Shown piece by piece: positions 7,759 to 16,675 of a stretch of DNA of 64,000 bases (position 1 is the first letter of the stretch; the number at the start of each line of letters is the position of its first letter). The DNA comes from Ascidiaceihabitans sp047624005. Its GTDB lineage: Bacteria > Pseudomonadota > Alphaproteobacteria > Rhodobacterales > Rhodobacteraceae. The translations under genes and the position numbers were made by a program. The notes beneath the pieces were generated by a model that was not told the DNA's origin, made no database searches, and was given only the letters and a program-made list of their open reading frames with translations. The stretch covers positions 1 to 64,000 of the forward strand of contig JBLHPE010000004.1 of NCBI GenBank assembly GCA_047624005.1, read 5' to 3'.

Positions 7759-9185
7759 TGGATCAACCTTAGTTGGTTAATTTGACTTGCAATCGCTTTG
7801 AAAGCTGTCGTGATCTCTAGACCTTCCACCCGGAAAAAGTGGCTGGATGAAGAGGCGCACGACCGCATGATATCAGCGCTAGAGTTACTTACTTCAAACC
7901 CAACGGACCATATTACAATGCCTTTGCTTTTCGCCGCTGAGCAAATGTTACTCAGCATTGAGTTGGCTTGGCTCGAGGAGTATTTCGTATATCTCCAGTC
8001 GTTCCACTGGTAAGAACTGACATGTCGGTCAAGGTAACTGGACACCGAGTTGAAGTTCCAATGCACGCGGTAGCTTGGGTATTGATAGGCCCACGGACGC
8101 AGGCGCGACGTCGAACTATTCACGCCGTCTGTCATCAAAACGATAGTCTTCAAAGTCTCTTCGTCAGTATAGCTTGATGGGCGGCTCGAAAAGACTGCGT
8201 CAACTTTACCTTGCTGGTTCAATGCCTGCGTAATTGGTTGAAAACTTGGATCAAGTAACGCAACGCCCCACTTCATACCCATGTGGATAGCCGTGTAGTT
8301 TCGATGGGTATAGTTGTCGATTGTTGCTTTCAAAGCAGTTTTATTTTGTGAAACTGGCAAAACTTCTTCGTAGCTTTGCATCGGACAACCTGGGTTGTCG
8401 ATCTCTTCACCCAGTGTCTTATCAAAATACTGCGTGTGCTCCATATGTTGGTAATTCTTGTACAAGTCCAACGCAGCTAAACTAAAATCGCTTTCCTCGA
8501 AGTCGATGCAATTTGAATAGCCATGCAATCTGGTTGAACCAAGTTCATTAAAGATCGCTTCGCCAGGGTTCGCTTGGGCAGTGTATGGAACCAATGACAC
8601 GGAAATCAGATCACTTGTTTCTGTCCGAATGACTTGGTCAACGAATTCTTTTGCCGCATTGCGCATATTTTGCATACGGCTGTTCCAGCGCATCGAACCA
8701 GAAATATCCAAGACTACCGAAATCTCAACATTCGAAATCCGTTCTTCGGCACCGCTTCGCGAAGGAGAGGTCAGTGTGTCGACGCCCAACATCGACATAA
8801 ATTGGGTCGTTGTTGTTGCGTTGGCTTGGGCTGTCACGGTACGAAAGTTAATTCCATCGCTTACTGTAACTTGGGAAAGATGCTCGCTAACACCAGCCTT
8901 GTCAAAGTAGTCGTTAACAACCGCTTGCGGGTCGAAAGTTTGATCAAGATCGGCTGCCGCAAGAACGGCACGGTCAATCGTGTTTTGTAATTTGGTACGT
9001 TCCATTTCGTTGCGCATCAGGTCGACCCCAATACCCGCAACAAGAAGCATCATCAAGAATATGAAAACGGCAAATATCGTCATTGCGCCATCTTCTTTGC
9101 GCGCAAAGTGCTTGATCATAAACAGCATTTCATGCGGTGTGAGCCGACTATTGGCGTTGCTTTTGTTCGATTTGAGCACAGACAT
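7755..9185 (-). CDS. TadG-like protein with von Willebrand factor A domain
   Basis: A 476-aa protein. The N-terminus has the Tad pattern FARKEDGAMTIFAVFIFLMM (about residues 27-46) and a membrane helix, then an alpha/beta region, and from about residue 153 a vWA domain whose metal site reads D160-I-S162-G-S164. Later vWA strands include TIVLMTDGVNSS and IVIWSVGFEV. TadG proteins sit in the envelope and are needed for Flp-pilus adherence. I chose the ATG at 9185; a longer reading to 9317 would add residues with no Tad character. First gene of a three-gene overlapping operon; the promoter must lie in the 384-bp gap before gdh. Confidence 0.85.
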   Translation of the reverse strand: MSVLKSNKSNANSRLTPHEMLFMIKHFARKEDGAMTIFAVFIFLMMLLVAGIGVDLMRNEMERTKLQNTIDRAVLAAADLDQTFDPQAVVNDYFDKAGVSEHLSQVTVSDGINFRTVTAQANATTTTQFMSMLGVDTLTSPSRSGAEERISNVEISVVLDISGSMRWNSRMQNMRNAAKEFVDQVIRTETSDLISVSLVPYTAQANPGEAIFNELGSTRLHGYSNCIDFEESDFSLAALDLYKNYQHMEHTQYFDKTLGEEIDNPGCPMQSYEEVLPVSQNKTALKATIDNYTHRNYTAIHMGMKWGVALLDPSFQPITQALNQQGKVDAVFSSRPSSYTDEETLKTIVLMTDGVNSSTSRLRPWAYQYPSYRVHWNFNSVSSYLDRHVSSYQWNDWRYTKYSSSQANSMLSNICSAAKSKGIVIWSVGFEVSNSSADIMRSCASSSSHFFRVEGLEITTAFKAIASQINQLRLIQ

Positions 9186-9312
9186 TATGGACCATCCATT
9201 TTTTTGTGGTGGGCCACGGAATACCCACTTGTTCGCAACTATGAATGACGGCGAAATGTGGTCGAAATCTGACGACACGAGGGTGAGTGTATGAAGTTTC
9301 CCAAATATAAGG

Positions 9313-9347
9313 GACAATCGTTGTCAATTTTGGCCACTGTTTACAGT
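9313..9347. promoter_or_regulatory. Two perfect short palindromes in the tad/gdh divergent gap
   Basis: The 384-bp gap 9186-9569 between the divergent vWA gene and the glutamate dehydrogenase gene holds no gene. It is AT-rich and contains two perfect inverted repeats 23 bp apart: GACAA-TCG-TTGTC (9313-9325) and ACTGT-TT-ACAGT (9336-9347). These are candidate binding sites for a dimeric regulator of one or both operons. I found no convincing sigma-70 promoter in the gap. Confidence 0.35.
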
Positions 9348-9569
9348 TTTTTAACAATTTTGCGAATTTGGGCCGCCAAAAACCAAAATCTGTAAAATTT
9401 AGGCATGGATTTTCTTAGGATATAGAGAAGACCCATAGAATCGGGTATATTTTTCTAAAACTGCTCGAAAAATGTGCATTTAAACTCGCAGTTATTAACC
9501 AAGTCGTCATATGCTGCTGCCAATGATCGGTGTTGTATTGAGTCGGTCAGACCCAAAAGGAGTCGTCCT

Positions 9570-11000
9570 ATGAGTGCCACCCAAGAGATGAGTTTTCGTG
9601 AAAGCGTCGACATGATGTTCAACCGCGCTGTAGCGCTGATGGACCTTCCACCGGGACTTGAGGAAAAAATCCGGGTTTGCAATGCGACATACACAGTTCG
9701 TTTTGGCGTGCGTTTGCGGGGGCAAATCCAAACCTTCACAGGATATCGTTCCGTACACTCTGAACATATGGAACCTGTTAAAGGTGGCATTCGTTTTTCA
9801 ATGGGCGTCAACCAAGATGAAGTTGAAGCGCTTGCGGCGCTTATGACGTACAAATGTTCGCTGGTCGAAGCACCTTTCGGTGGCTCAAAGGGTGGTCTGT
9901 GCATTGATCCGCGCCTCTACGACGAACATGAATTGGAATTGATCACGCGGCGGTTCGCTTATGAGCTGATCAAACGCGATCTGATTAACCCATCGCAGAA
10001 CGTACCGGCCCCCGATATGGGCACGGGCGAACGCGAGATGGCGTGGATTGCCGATCAATACATGCGGATGAACACAACTGACATTAATGCAAAAGCGTGT
10101 GTGACAGGTAAACCGCTTAACGCAGGTGGCATTGCAGGTCGTGTGGAGGCCACAGGTCGTGGCGTCCAGTATGCGCTACGCGAATTTTTCCGTGACCCGC
10201 AAGGAATGGAAAAGGCCGGATTGAAGGGCACGCTCAAAGGGAAGCGCGTCGTTGTTCAGGGTCTTGGCAATGTTGGTTATCACGCGACCAAATTCTTAAG
10301 CCAAGAAGATGGCTCTAAGATTACCGGTATTATCGAACGCGATGGTGCGTTGGTCGATGACACAGGGCTTGATGTTGATGCAGTTCAGAAATGGATTGCG
10401 AAACATGGCGGCATCACAGGCTATCCTGATGCAACTATTATCGAAGACGGCGCTACGGTTCTTGAGAAAGAATGTGATATCTTGATCCCAGCAGCGCTTG
10501 AGGGGGTTATCAACATTTCGAACGCGGATCGGATCAAAGCACCGTTGATAATCGAGGCTGCGAACGGTCCGGTAACGGCTGGCGGTGATGAGATTCTGCG
10601 CGACAAAGGGATCGTGATCATTCCTGACATGTATGCAAATGCTGGTGGTGTGACTGTGTCCTACTTTGAGTGGGTCAAAAACCTTAGCCACATTCGCTTT
10701 GGCCGTATGCAGCGTCGTCAGGAAGAATCGCGTCACCAGTTGGTTGTCGACGAATTGGAACGCCTCAGCTCTGATTCCGGCATTGGCTGGCAACTTAGCC
10801 CTAACTTTAAGGATCGCTATTTGCGCGGTGCGGATGAGTTGGAATTGGTGCGCTCAGGCTTGGATGACACCATGCGGATCGCTTATCAATCGATGCGCGA
10901 AGTTTGGCATGGACGTGATGATGTGCAAGACCTGCGCACTGCTGCTTACTTGGTCTCTATCGAAAAAGTCGCGGCCAGCTATCGCGCCAAAGGTCTGTAA
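9570..11000 (+). CDS. gdhA: Glutamate dehydrogenase (Glu/Leu/Phe/Val dehydrogenase family)
   Basis: A 476-aa enzyme that interconverts glutamate with 2-oxoglutarate and ammonia. It has the dimerisation/substrate domain with VKGGIRFSMGV and the catalytic-lysine motif PFGGSKGGL, then the Rossmann domain starting VVVQGLGNVGYHATKFL, and the substrate-pocket stretch MYANAGGVTVSYFEW. The ATG at 9570 has AAAAGGAG at good distance; longer in-frame readings lack a ribosome site. Cofactor (NAD or NADP) is not decided by what I can see. It stands alone, closed by a strong terminator, and lies before the sarcosine oxidase operon. Because sarcosine catabolism ends in glycine and ammonia, a metabolic link is possible. 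Confidence 0.92.
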   Translation: MSATQEMSFRESVDMMFNRAVALMDLPPGLEEKIRVCNATYTVRFGVRLRGQIQTFTGYRSVHSEHMEPVKGGIRFSMGVNQDEVEALAALMTYKCSLVEAPFGGSKGGLCIDPRLYDEHELELITRRFAYELIKRDLINPSQNVPAPDMGTGEREMAWIADQYMRMNTTDINAKACVTGKPLNAGGIAGRVEATGRGVQYALREFFRDPQGMEKAGLKGTLKGKRVVVQGLGNVGYHATKFLSQEDGSKITGIIERDGALVDDTGLDVDAVQKWIAKHGGITGYPDATIIEDGATVLEKECDILIPAALEGVINISNADRIKAPLIIEAANGPVTAGGDEILRDKGIVIIPDMYANAGGVTVSYFEWVKNLSHIRFGRMQRRQEESRHQLVVDELERLSSDSGIGWQLSPNFKDRYLRGADELELVRSGLDDTMRIAYQSMREVWHGRDDVQDLRTAAYLVSIEKVAASYRAKGL

Positions 11001-11038
11001 GGTCCTTTTTTAAGCTTGATACTGTAGACAAATTTTAA

Positions 11039-11072
11039 CGCACTCGCTTATTTTTAAGCGGGTGCGTTTTTC
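11039..11072 (+). terminator. Rho-independent terminator after gdh
   Basis: An 11-bp stem, CGCACTCGCTT pairing with AAGCGGGTGCG (one G-U pair), with a 6-nt loop, followed by a run of five T. It lies 39 bases after the glutamate dehydrogenase stop codon. The rest of the gap up to 11197 shows no gene; it holds the leader of the sarcosine oxidase operon. Confidence 0.85.
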
Positions 11073-11197
11073 GTTTTGCCTTGGGCGGTTTAATTCCCAA
11101 AAAAGTCTTTGTCTGATGGCGACAGCGTTGATACGAATAGTTTCATCTGCAAAGCCCGTCCACCGATGATCAGATACCGTGACGTAGGAGATCGAAC

Positions 11198-12451
11198 ATG
11201 CGCTTTTCTGGACTACGCGTTCTAAAAGAAGGTCTGACCGGTAACAAAGGTTGGACGCCTCATTGGCGTGATCCTGAACCCAAAGCTGAATATGATGTAA
11301 TTATCATCGGTGGCGGTGGTCATGGCCTTGCCACTGCGCATTACCTCGCCTCAGTACACGGGATCACCAATGTGGCCGTTTTGGAAAAAGGCTATTTGGG
11401 CGGCGGCAATGTTGGTCGCAATACAACGATTGTGCGGGCCAATTATGGACTGCCGGGCAATTCGGAATTTTACAGCCATTCGCTTAGGCTTTGGGAAGGT
11501 CTTGAGGCCGACTTGAACTATAATGTGATGCACTCTCAACGTGGGCTGATTAACCTATTTAATTCAGATGGATCACGTGATGCAGCAGCACGGCGTGGCA
11601 ACCAAATGAGATCGCAAGGCGATGATTCCGAATTGCTAGACACCGCAGCGGTCCGCAAAATGTTACCCTATCTTGATTACGAACAAACGCGGTTCCCGAT
11701 TTATGGCGGTCTTTATCACCCGCGCGGCGGCACTGCGCGGCACGACGCGGTCGCATGGGGGTTTGCCCGCGCGGCAGATCAACGCGGTGTCGATCTGATC
11801 CAGCAATGCGAGGTTACTGGCATTGATGTTGTTGATGGCGTCGTTAAAGGCGTCCAAACATCACGTGGTCCGATCCGCGCCAAGAAGGTTGGCATTGTCG
11901 CCGCCGGCCGCTCCAGCCAAGTCGCAGCAATGGCGGGTATGCGATTACCTGTTGAAAGCCACATTCTGCAAGCCTTTGTGACTGAGGGCATCAAGCCGAT
12001 GATCGATCATGTGATCACTTATGAAGCAGGCCATTTCTACATCAGCCAATCCGACAAGGGTGGATTGGTTTTTGGCGGCAGTTTGGACCTGTATTCCAGC
12101 TATGCTGCGCGTGGAAATCTACCAATGGCTGAACATGTGATCGAGGCGGCGTGCACATTGATGCCAGCCATTACAAAGGCCAAAGTTCTGCGCAGTTGGG
12201 GTGGGATCATGGATATGTCATCGGACGGATCGCCAATTATAGACAAAACGCATATCGACGGGCTCTATCTGAATTGCGGCTGGTGTTATGGTGGTTTCAA
12301 AGCAACGCCGGGGTCCGGTCACGTCTTTGCGCATCTGATGGCAACGGGCAATCCACATCCAACAGCGGTGCATCATCGCCTTGATCGATTCCGAACTGGC
12401 GTTGGGGTGATGGATGAAGAAGCGACCGGTTCACAGCATAACTTGCATTGA
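11198..12451 (+). CDS. soxB: Sarcosine oxidase subunit beta
   Basis: A 417-aa FAD-dependent subunit of heterotetrameric sarcosine oxidase, which oxidatively demethylates sarcosine to glycine, giving 5,10-methylene-tetrahydrofolate and hydrogen peroxide. The dinucleotide-binding motif is near residue 33 (IIIGGGGHGLATAHYL), followed by GYLGGGNVGRNTTIVRANY, the beta-subunit stretch near the flavin, and a C-terminal WGGIMDMSSDGSPIIDK. The length is typical. The start has GTAGGAG upstream. It is the first gene of a soxB-D-A-G operon; an intergenic repeat lies between it and soxD. Confidence 0.95.
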   Translation: MRFSGLRVLKEGLTGNKGWTPHWRDPEPKAEYDVIIIGGGGHGLATAHYLASVHGITNVAVLEKGYLGGGNVGRNTTIVRANYGLPGNSEFYSHSLRLWEGLEADLNYNVMHSQRGLINLFNSDGSRDAAARRGNQMRSQGDDSELLDTAAVRKMLPYLDYEQTRFPIYGGLYHPRGGTARHDAVAWGFARAADQRGVDLIQQCEVTGIDVVDGVVKGVQTSRGPIRAKKVGIVAAGRSSQVAAMAGMRLPVESHILQAFVTEGIKPMIDHVITYEAGHFYISQSDKGGLVFGGSLDLYSSYAARGNLPMAEHVIEAACTLMPAITKAKVLRSWGGIMDMSSDGSPIIDKTHIDGLYLNCGWCYGGFKATPGSGHVFAHLMATGNPHPTAVHHRLDRFRTGVGVMDEEATGSQHNLH

Positions 12452-12470
12452 GGGCAATGAGATGATGGTT

Positions 12471-12503
12471 GCCTCCGGCGGAAATATTTTGGGTCAAAAG
12501 AAC
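12471..12503 (+). repeat. Dispersed intergenic repeat, short type (copy 2), inside the sox operon
   Basis: A 33-bp element that begins GCCTCCGGCGG, continues AAATATTTTGGGTC and ends AAAAGAAC. It matches the copy at 51330-51362 at 28 of 33 positions and shares its right half with the two long copies (3840, 47336). It sits 19 bases after the soxB stop and 32 bases before the soxD start, so it is transcribed within the operon. Confidence 0.7.
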
Positions 12504-12535
12504 AAAGGGCATTTGCCTTTTTGTGGAGAAATATA

Positions 12536-12808
12536 ATGCGGCTGCCTTGTCCGATCTGCGGCGAACGCGATATTCGCGAATTCTATTATCAAGGGGCAGA
12601 TATCGCCCTGAACCGTCCCGCCCCAGATGCGGAAGAGCAGGCGTGGCAGGACTACGTGTTTTTACGGGACAACCAGCCGGGTGCGCACCGCGATTTATGG
12701 CAACACGAAAACGGCTGTGGTGCATGGATTGTTGTCAATCGCAATACGGTGACACACGAGGTGTCCGGCGCTGTCCTTGCGGTGGATATCAAAAGGACAC
12801 GCACATGA
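12536..12808 (+). CDS. soxD: Sarcosine oxidase subunit delta
   Basis: A 90-aa zinc-binding subunit of heterotetrameric sarcosine oxidase. The N-terminus carries the CPICGERDIREFYY motif, whose two cysteines with a later His/Cys pair (HENGCGAW) bind zinc as in known delta subunits. It has the family length. TTGTGGAG precedes the ATG at 12536, and this start puts the zinc motif at the very N-terminus, as usual. Its stop overlaps the soxA start as ATGA, so translation is coupled. Confidence 0.95.
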   Translation: MRLPCPICGERDIREFYYQGADIALNRPAPDAEEQAWQDYVFLRDNQPGAHRDLWQHENGCGAWIVVNRNTVTHEVSGAVLAVDIKRTRT

Positions 12809-15738
12809 GAGTAGATGGTAAGGGCCTGATCGATCGCAGCGTCCCAATTTCATTCAGCTTCGACGGGGTCAGCTATCGTGGATTTCAGGGCGATACGGTT
12901 GCGTCAGCGTTGTTGGCGAATGATATTCGACTTATGGCCCGTTCCTTCAAGTATCACCGTCCGCGTGGCGTTCTGACCGCTGGCAGCGAAGAACCGAATG
13001 CGTTGATCACTGTGGGCTGCGACGGCGCCACTGACCCTAATGTCCGTGCGACAGTTCAGGAAATATACGACGGGTTAGAAGTTCGCAGTCAAAATGCGTG
13101 GCCGTCGTTGGATTTTGACGCAATGGCTGTGAATGATCTGGCGGCACCGTTCTTAGGGGCGGGTTTTTATTACAAAACCTTCATGTGGCCGCGTGCATTT
13201 TGGGAAAAGGTATACGAACCGATCATCCGCCGCGCTGCTGGTCTTGGTGCGTTAAGCGGCAAAACGCCAACGGACAAATACGAACGCGCTTTTGCACATT
13301 GCGATGTGTTGGTGATCGGCGCGGGTCCAACGGGGTTGATGGCCGCGCTGAAAGCAGGGCGCTCTGGCGTTGATGTGATTTTGGCTGACGAAGACAGTGT
13401 GATGGGCGGTCGCTTGAACGCCGAGACTTATCTTATAGATGGGCAAAAAGGGGCAGACTGGGCCACAAGCATCCTTGCCGAGCTGGTCGCGATGGACAAC
13501 GTCCGGCTGATGCCGCGTACAACTATAGCAGGGGCTTACGACCAAGGTACATTTGGCGCGCTGGAACGGGTCAATCACCACACCAATTTACGAAATGGTA
13601 AAGCCCCTATCGAGACATTCTGGCGGATCGTTGCCAAGCAATCAATCTTAGCAGCTGGCGCAATAGAACGCCCGATTGCATTCCAAAACAATGACCGCCC
13701 TGGGATCATGACTGCAGGCGCGGTGCGCAGCTATCTGAACCGTTGGGACGTGGCCCCGGGCAAGGCAATCACGGTATTTGCCAACAATGACGACGCACAT
13801 CGCACGGCTTTGGATATGCAAGCTGCAGGGGTTCATGTGGCCGCTGTGATTGACAGTCGCGCAAATGCTGTAGCGCTGGGCGATTACAACTTGATCAAAG
13901 GCAGTCATGTTTCTGGGACCAATGGGCGCAAAGGGCTGGAAGGTATCACTGTGCGTACGGCAACTGGCACGGATAGTATTGCAACCGACTGTTTGGCGAT
14001 GTCTGGCGGGTGGAACCCAACTGTGCATCTGACCTGTCATATGAATGGCCGACCCAAATGGCGCGAGGATATCGCAAGCTTTGTGCCAACAGATGGTTCT
14101 ATCCCAAACATGACCACGGCGGGGGCTTGCAACGGCGACTTTTCGACACTTGCGTGTTTGCAGGCAGGTCTAGATGCCGCGCAAAAAGCACTATCGGCGC
14201 TTGGGAAACCTGCAGCGGATGTAGCGCTGCCTATGGCCGAGGATGCACCATATAATATGGAACCGCTTTGGGCTGTACCGGGCAAAGGACGTGCGTGGCT
14301 GGATTTCCAGAACGACGTTTCGGTCAAGGACATCAAACAAGCCGCGGTCGAAAACTTCCGTTCTGTGGAACATATGAAACGCTACACGACCCAAGGGATG
14401 GCGACGGATCAGGGTAAAAACTCGAATGTGACGGCGTTGGCATTGCTGGCCGATGCGACAGGCCGTGGCATTCCCGAAACTGGTACGACGACTTTCCGGC
14501 CCCCATTTAGCCCAATTGCGATGGCGGCTTTTGGGGCAGGGGCCGAAGGTAAAGGCTTTGCACCTGAACGCAAAACGACCAGCCACGTCGCGTCGGTTGA
14601 AGCAGGTGCGCCGATGATGGAGGCGGGCCTGTGGTATCGTCCCAGTTACTTCCCGATCACTGGTGAAAAGAACTGGCGTCAGTCGTGTGATCGTGAAGTT
14701 GGGTTTGTGCGAAATACCGTCGGTGTTTGTGACGTCTCCACGTTGGGCAAGATCGATATCCAAGGGCCTGATGCCAGCGCATTGCTTGATCTGGTTTACA
14801 CCAACATGTTTTCGACCCTCAAAGTTGGACGCGTTCGTTACGGCTTGATGCTGCGCGAAGATGGATATGTGATGGATGACGGTACTACCGCGCGTTTATC
14901 TGAACATCATTTTGTGATGACGACAACAACGGCAGCCGCAGGAGCCGTGATGCGGCATCTGGAATTTGTGACCCAAGTGCTACGTCCTGATCTGGATGTG
15001 CGGTTGATGTCTGTGACCGAACAATGGGCGCAGTTTGCGGTTGCGGGGCCAAAGTCCCGCGACTTGTTGAATGGTTTGCTCGATCAACCAATCACCAATG
15101 ATGAATGGCCGTTCATGGCCTGCGGTGACGTCAGTATTTCGGGGATCAAGGGTCGGCTTTTCCGCATCTCGTTCTCTGGCGAACACGCTTACGAGATTGC
15201 CGTGCCTGCACGGTACGGTGACAGCTTGTTCAGGCTCCTAAAGGCGCAGGCCGAGGTGGCGGGGGGCGGTGCATATGGCATGGAAGCCCTTAATGTGTTG
15301 CGGATCGAAAAAGGGTTCATCACACACGGGGAAATCCATGGGCGTGTCACGGCCTTTGATATTGGGATGGATCGCATGATCAGCGCCAAAAAAGATTGCA
15401 TTGGGAAGACTTTGGCCAATCGCAAAGGGTTGTTGGATGAGGGCCGCGAGCAACTGATGGGGTTCAAACCTGTTGGTGCAGTCAAACAACTTACAGGTGG
15501 TGCGCACCTTTATAACGAGGGGGACGAGGCAACACCTGCGTTTGACCAAGGTTACCTAACCTCAGTCGGGTTTTCGCCAACCTTTGGTCACTTCCTTGCG
15601 CAGGGTTTTGTGCGCGGTGGACAAGCACGGTTTGGGGACCGAATGCGAATGGTGGATCAAATGCGTGAAATCGAAACGATTGTAGAAGTCTGCGACCCTG
15701 TTTTCTTTGACCCAAAGGGAGAGCGTACACGTGGCTGA
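12805..15738 (+). CDS. soxA: Sarcosine oxidase subunit alpha
   Basis: A 977-aa subunit, normal for the family. The N-terminal part resembles a 2Fe-2S-like fold (about residues 10-100, including YRGFQGDTVASALLAN). Next comes an NAD-binding region with VLVIGAGPTGLMAALKAGRSG (about residues 170-190). The C-terminal 400 residues are an aminomethyltransferase (GcvT-like) domain, with VGVCDVSTLGKIDIQGPDA and NVLRIEKGFITHGEIHGR, which hands the methyl-derived carbon to tetrahydrofolate. The ATG at 12805 overlaps the soxD stop. The last eight bases overlap soxG. Confidence 0.95.
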   Translation: MRVDGKGLIDRSVPISFSFDGVSYRGFQGDTVASALLANDIRLMARSFKYHRPRGVLTAGSEEPNALITVGCDGATDPNVRATVQEIYDGLEVRSQNAWPSLDFDAMAVNDLAAPFLGAGFYYKTFMWPRAFWEKVYEPIIRRAAGLGALSGKTPTDKYERAFAHCDVLVIGAGPTGLMAALKAGRSGVDVILADEDSVMGGRLNAETYLIDGQKGADWATSILAELVAMDNVRLMPRTTIAGAYDQGTFGALERVNHHTNLRNGKAPIETFWRIVAKQSILAAGAIERPIAFQNNDRPGIMTAGAVRSYLNRWDVAPGKAITVFANNDDAHRTALDMQAAGVHVAAVIDSRANAVALGDYNLIKGSHVSGTNGRKGLEGITVRTATGTDSIATDCLAMSGGWNPTVHLTCHMNGRPKWREDIASFVPTDGSIPNMTTAGACNGDFSTLACLQAGLDAAQKALSALGKPAADVALPMAEDAPYNMEPLWAVPGKGRAWLDFQNDVSVKDIKQAAVENFRSVEHMKRYTTQGMATDQGKNSNVTALALLADATGRGIPETGTTTFRPPFSPIAMAAFGAGAEGKGFAPERKTTSHVASVEAGAPMMEAGLWYRPSYFPITGEKNWRQSCDREVGFVRNTVGVCDVSTLGKIDIQGPDASALLDLVYTNMFSTLKVGRVRYGLMLREDGYVMDDGTTARLSEHHFVMTTTTAAAGAVMRHLEFVTQVLRPDLDVRLMSVTEQWAQFAVAGPKSRDLLNGLLDQPITNDEWPFMACGDVSISGIKGRLFRISFSGEHAYEIAVPARYGDSLFRLLKAQAEVAGGGAYGMEALNVLRIEKGFITHGEIHGRVTAFDIGMDRMISAKKDCIGKTLANRKGLLDEGREQLMGFKPVGAVKQLTGGAHLYNEGDEATPAFDQGYLTSVGFSPTFGHFLAQGFVRGGQARFGDRMRMVDQMREIETIVEVCDPVFFDPKGERTRG

Positions 15739-16276
15739 CCTAATCGCAAAAACACCACTGGATAATTTAGCACCGATGACAATCGGGACTGTAACCTTAA
15801 GCGAGTTGAAGGTTGAACCGATCACATCGGTGTCTCTTTATACGGGGATGGGTAAAGCACTATCCGCTGCCTTGAAGACGGCACATGGAATGGCGATGCC
15901 GACGGCCAACCGCACCACAGGACGTGCCGGGACGCGCGCTATTTGGTTCGGGCGCGAACAAATGATCCTTATGGGTGTTAATGCGGATGTTAACCTGGCT
16001 GAACATGCCGCTTTAAGCAATCAATCAGATGGTTGGACGGTGGTAGAATTGAACGGGGTGGGCGCTGCGGATGTCTTGGCACGTCTTACGCCGTTAGACT
16101 TGCGGGGCAGTGTTTTCAAAAAGGGCCACACTGCCCGCACTGATCTGATGCACATGGCGGCCTCAATCACGCGGACTGGCGATAACGCATTTATGATCAT
16201 GGTTTTCCGCTCGATGGCGGGAACACTGCTGCATGATTTGCAAAGGGCTATGGAAGGCGTCGCCTCGCGCGGTTAG
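15731..16276 (+). CDS. soxG: Sarcosine oxidase subunit gamma
   Basis: A 181-aa subunit, structurally related to aminomethyltransferase, that holds the heterotetramer together. The conserved stretch WFGREQMILMG and the region VVELNGVGAADVLARLTPLDL are seen. I chose the GTG at 15731, since AAAGGGAG lies upstream and the protein then begins at the usual place. An ATG at 15707 would need a 32-base overlap with soxA. It is the last gene of soxBDAG. No folate genes (glyA, purU, folD) follow, unlike some sox operons. Confidence 0.9.
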   Translation: MADLIAKTPLDNLAPMTIGTVTLSELKVEPITSVSLYTGMGKALSAALKTAHGMAMPTANRTTGRAGTRAIWFGREQMILMGVNADVNLAEHAALSNQSDGWTVVELNGVGAADVLARLTPLDLRGSVFKKGHTARTDLMHMAASITRTGDNAFMIMVFRSMAGTLLHDLQRAMEGVASRG

Positions 16277-16324
16277 TATCAGACCTTGAACCAAACCCGA
16301 TTCCTGAACAGACCGGAGCCTGCT

Positions 16325-16633
16325 ATGATGCGTTTTGCCCTAATTGTTACCTTTTGCGCTTTTGCCGCGCCAACGCTGGCCGCAGACAAGATCAGCAAAG
16401 ACGATGATTGTGGATTTCAGGCCGACGTTGTTGCCGCGATCCAAGTTGCACGTTTAGATCGGGTGAAAGAGGCAAAATTAGCCGAAGCCATTGCTGAAAC
16501 AGATCCAGCTTGGCCAGATGAATACAACAACGCGATCACCATTTTGGGTGGTTCGATCTATCAACTCAAACGCCGTGATCTTAAGACGGTGGATTTGGGC
16601 GTTCAATGGAAAGAAGCCTGCCTTTCGCAGTAG
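16325..16633 (+). CDS. Small secreted protein of unknown function
   Basis: A protein of about 102 aa with a clear signal peptide (MMRFALIVTFCAFAAPTLAA, cleavage near residue 20) and a short mature domain of mainly helical sequence with two cysteines (DDDCGFQ near the start, KEACLSQ at the end) that could pair. I do not recognise the family. The start is the ATGATG at 16325, with CGGAG upstream. It stands between soxG and dnaG on the same strand, and nothing in the context gives a role. Confidence 0.6.
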   Translation: MMRFALIVTFCAFAAPTLAADKISKDDDCGFQADVVAAIQVARLDRVKEAKLAEAIAETDPAWPDEYNNAITILGGSIYQLKRRDLKTVDLGVQWKEACLSQ

Positions 16634-16675
16634 TCGCGACTCGACTCTGAGCGCCGCAGCACCAATATATATGCC

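Noticed and set aside
12469..12804. Longer N-terminus for SoxA
   Set aside because: It would cover all of soxD in another frame. The ATG at 12805 overlaps the soxD stop and fits the family start.
14191..14763. 190-codon open frame antisense to soxA
   Set aside because: No recognisable domain; soxA is complete and well conserved there.
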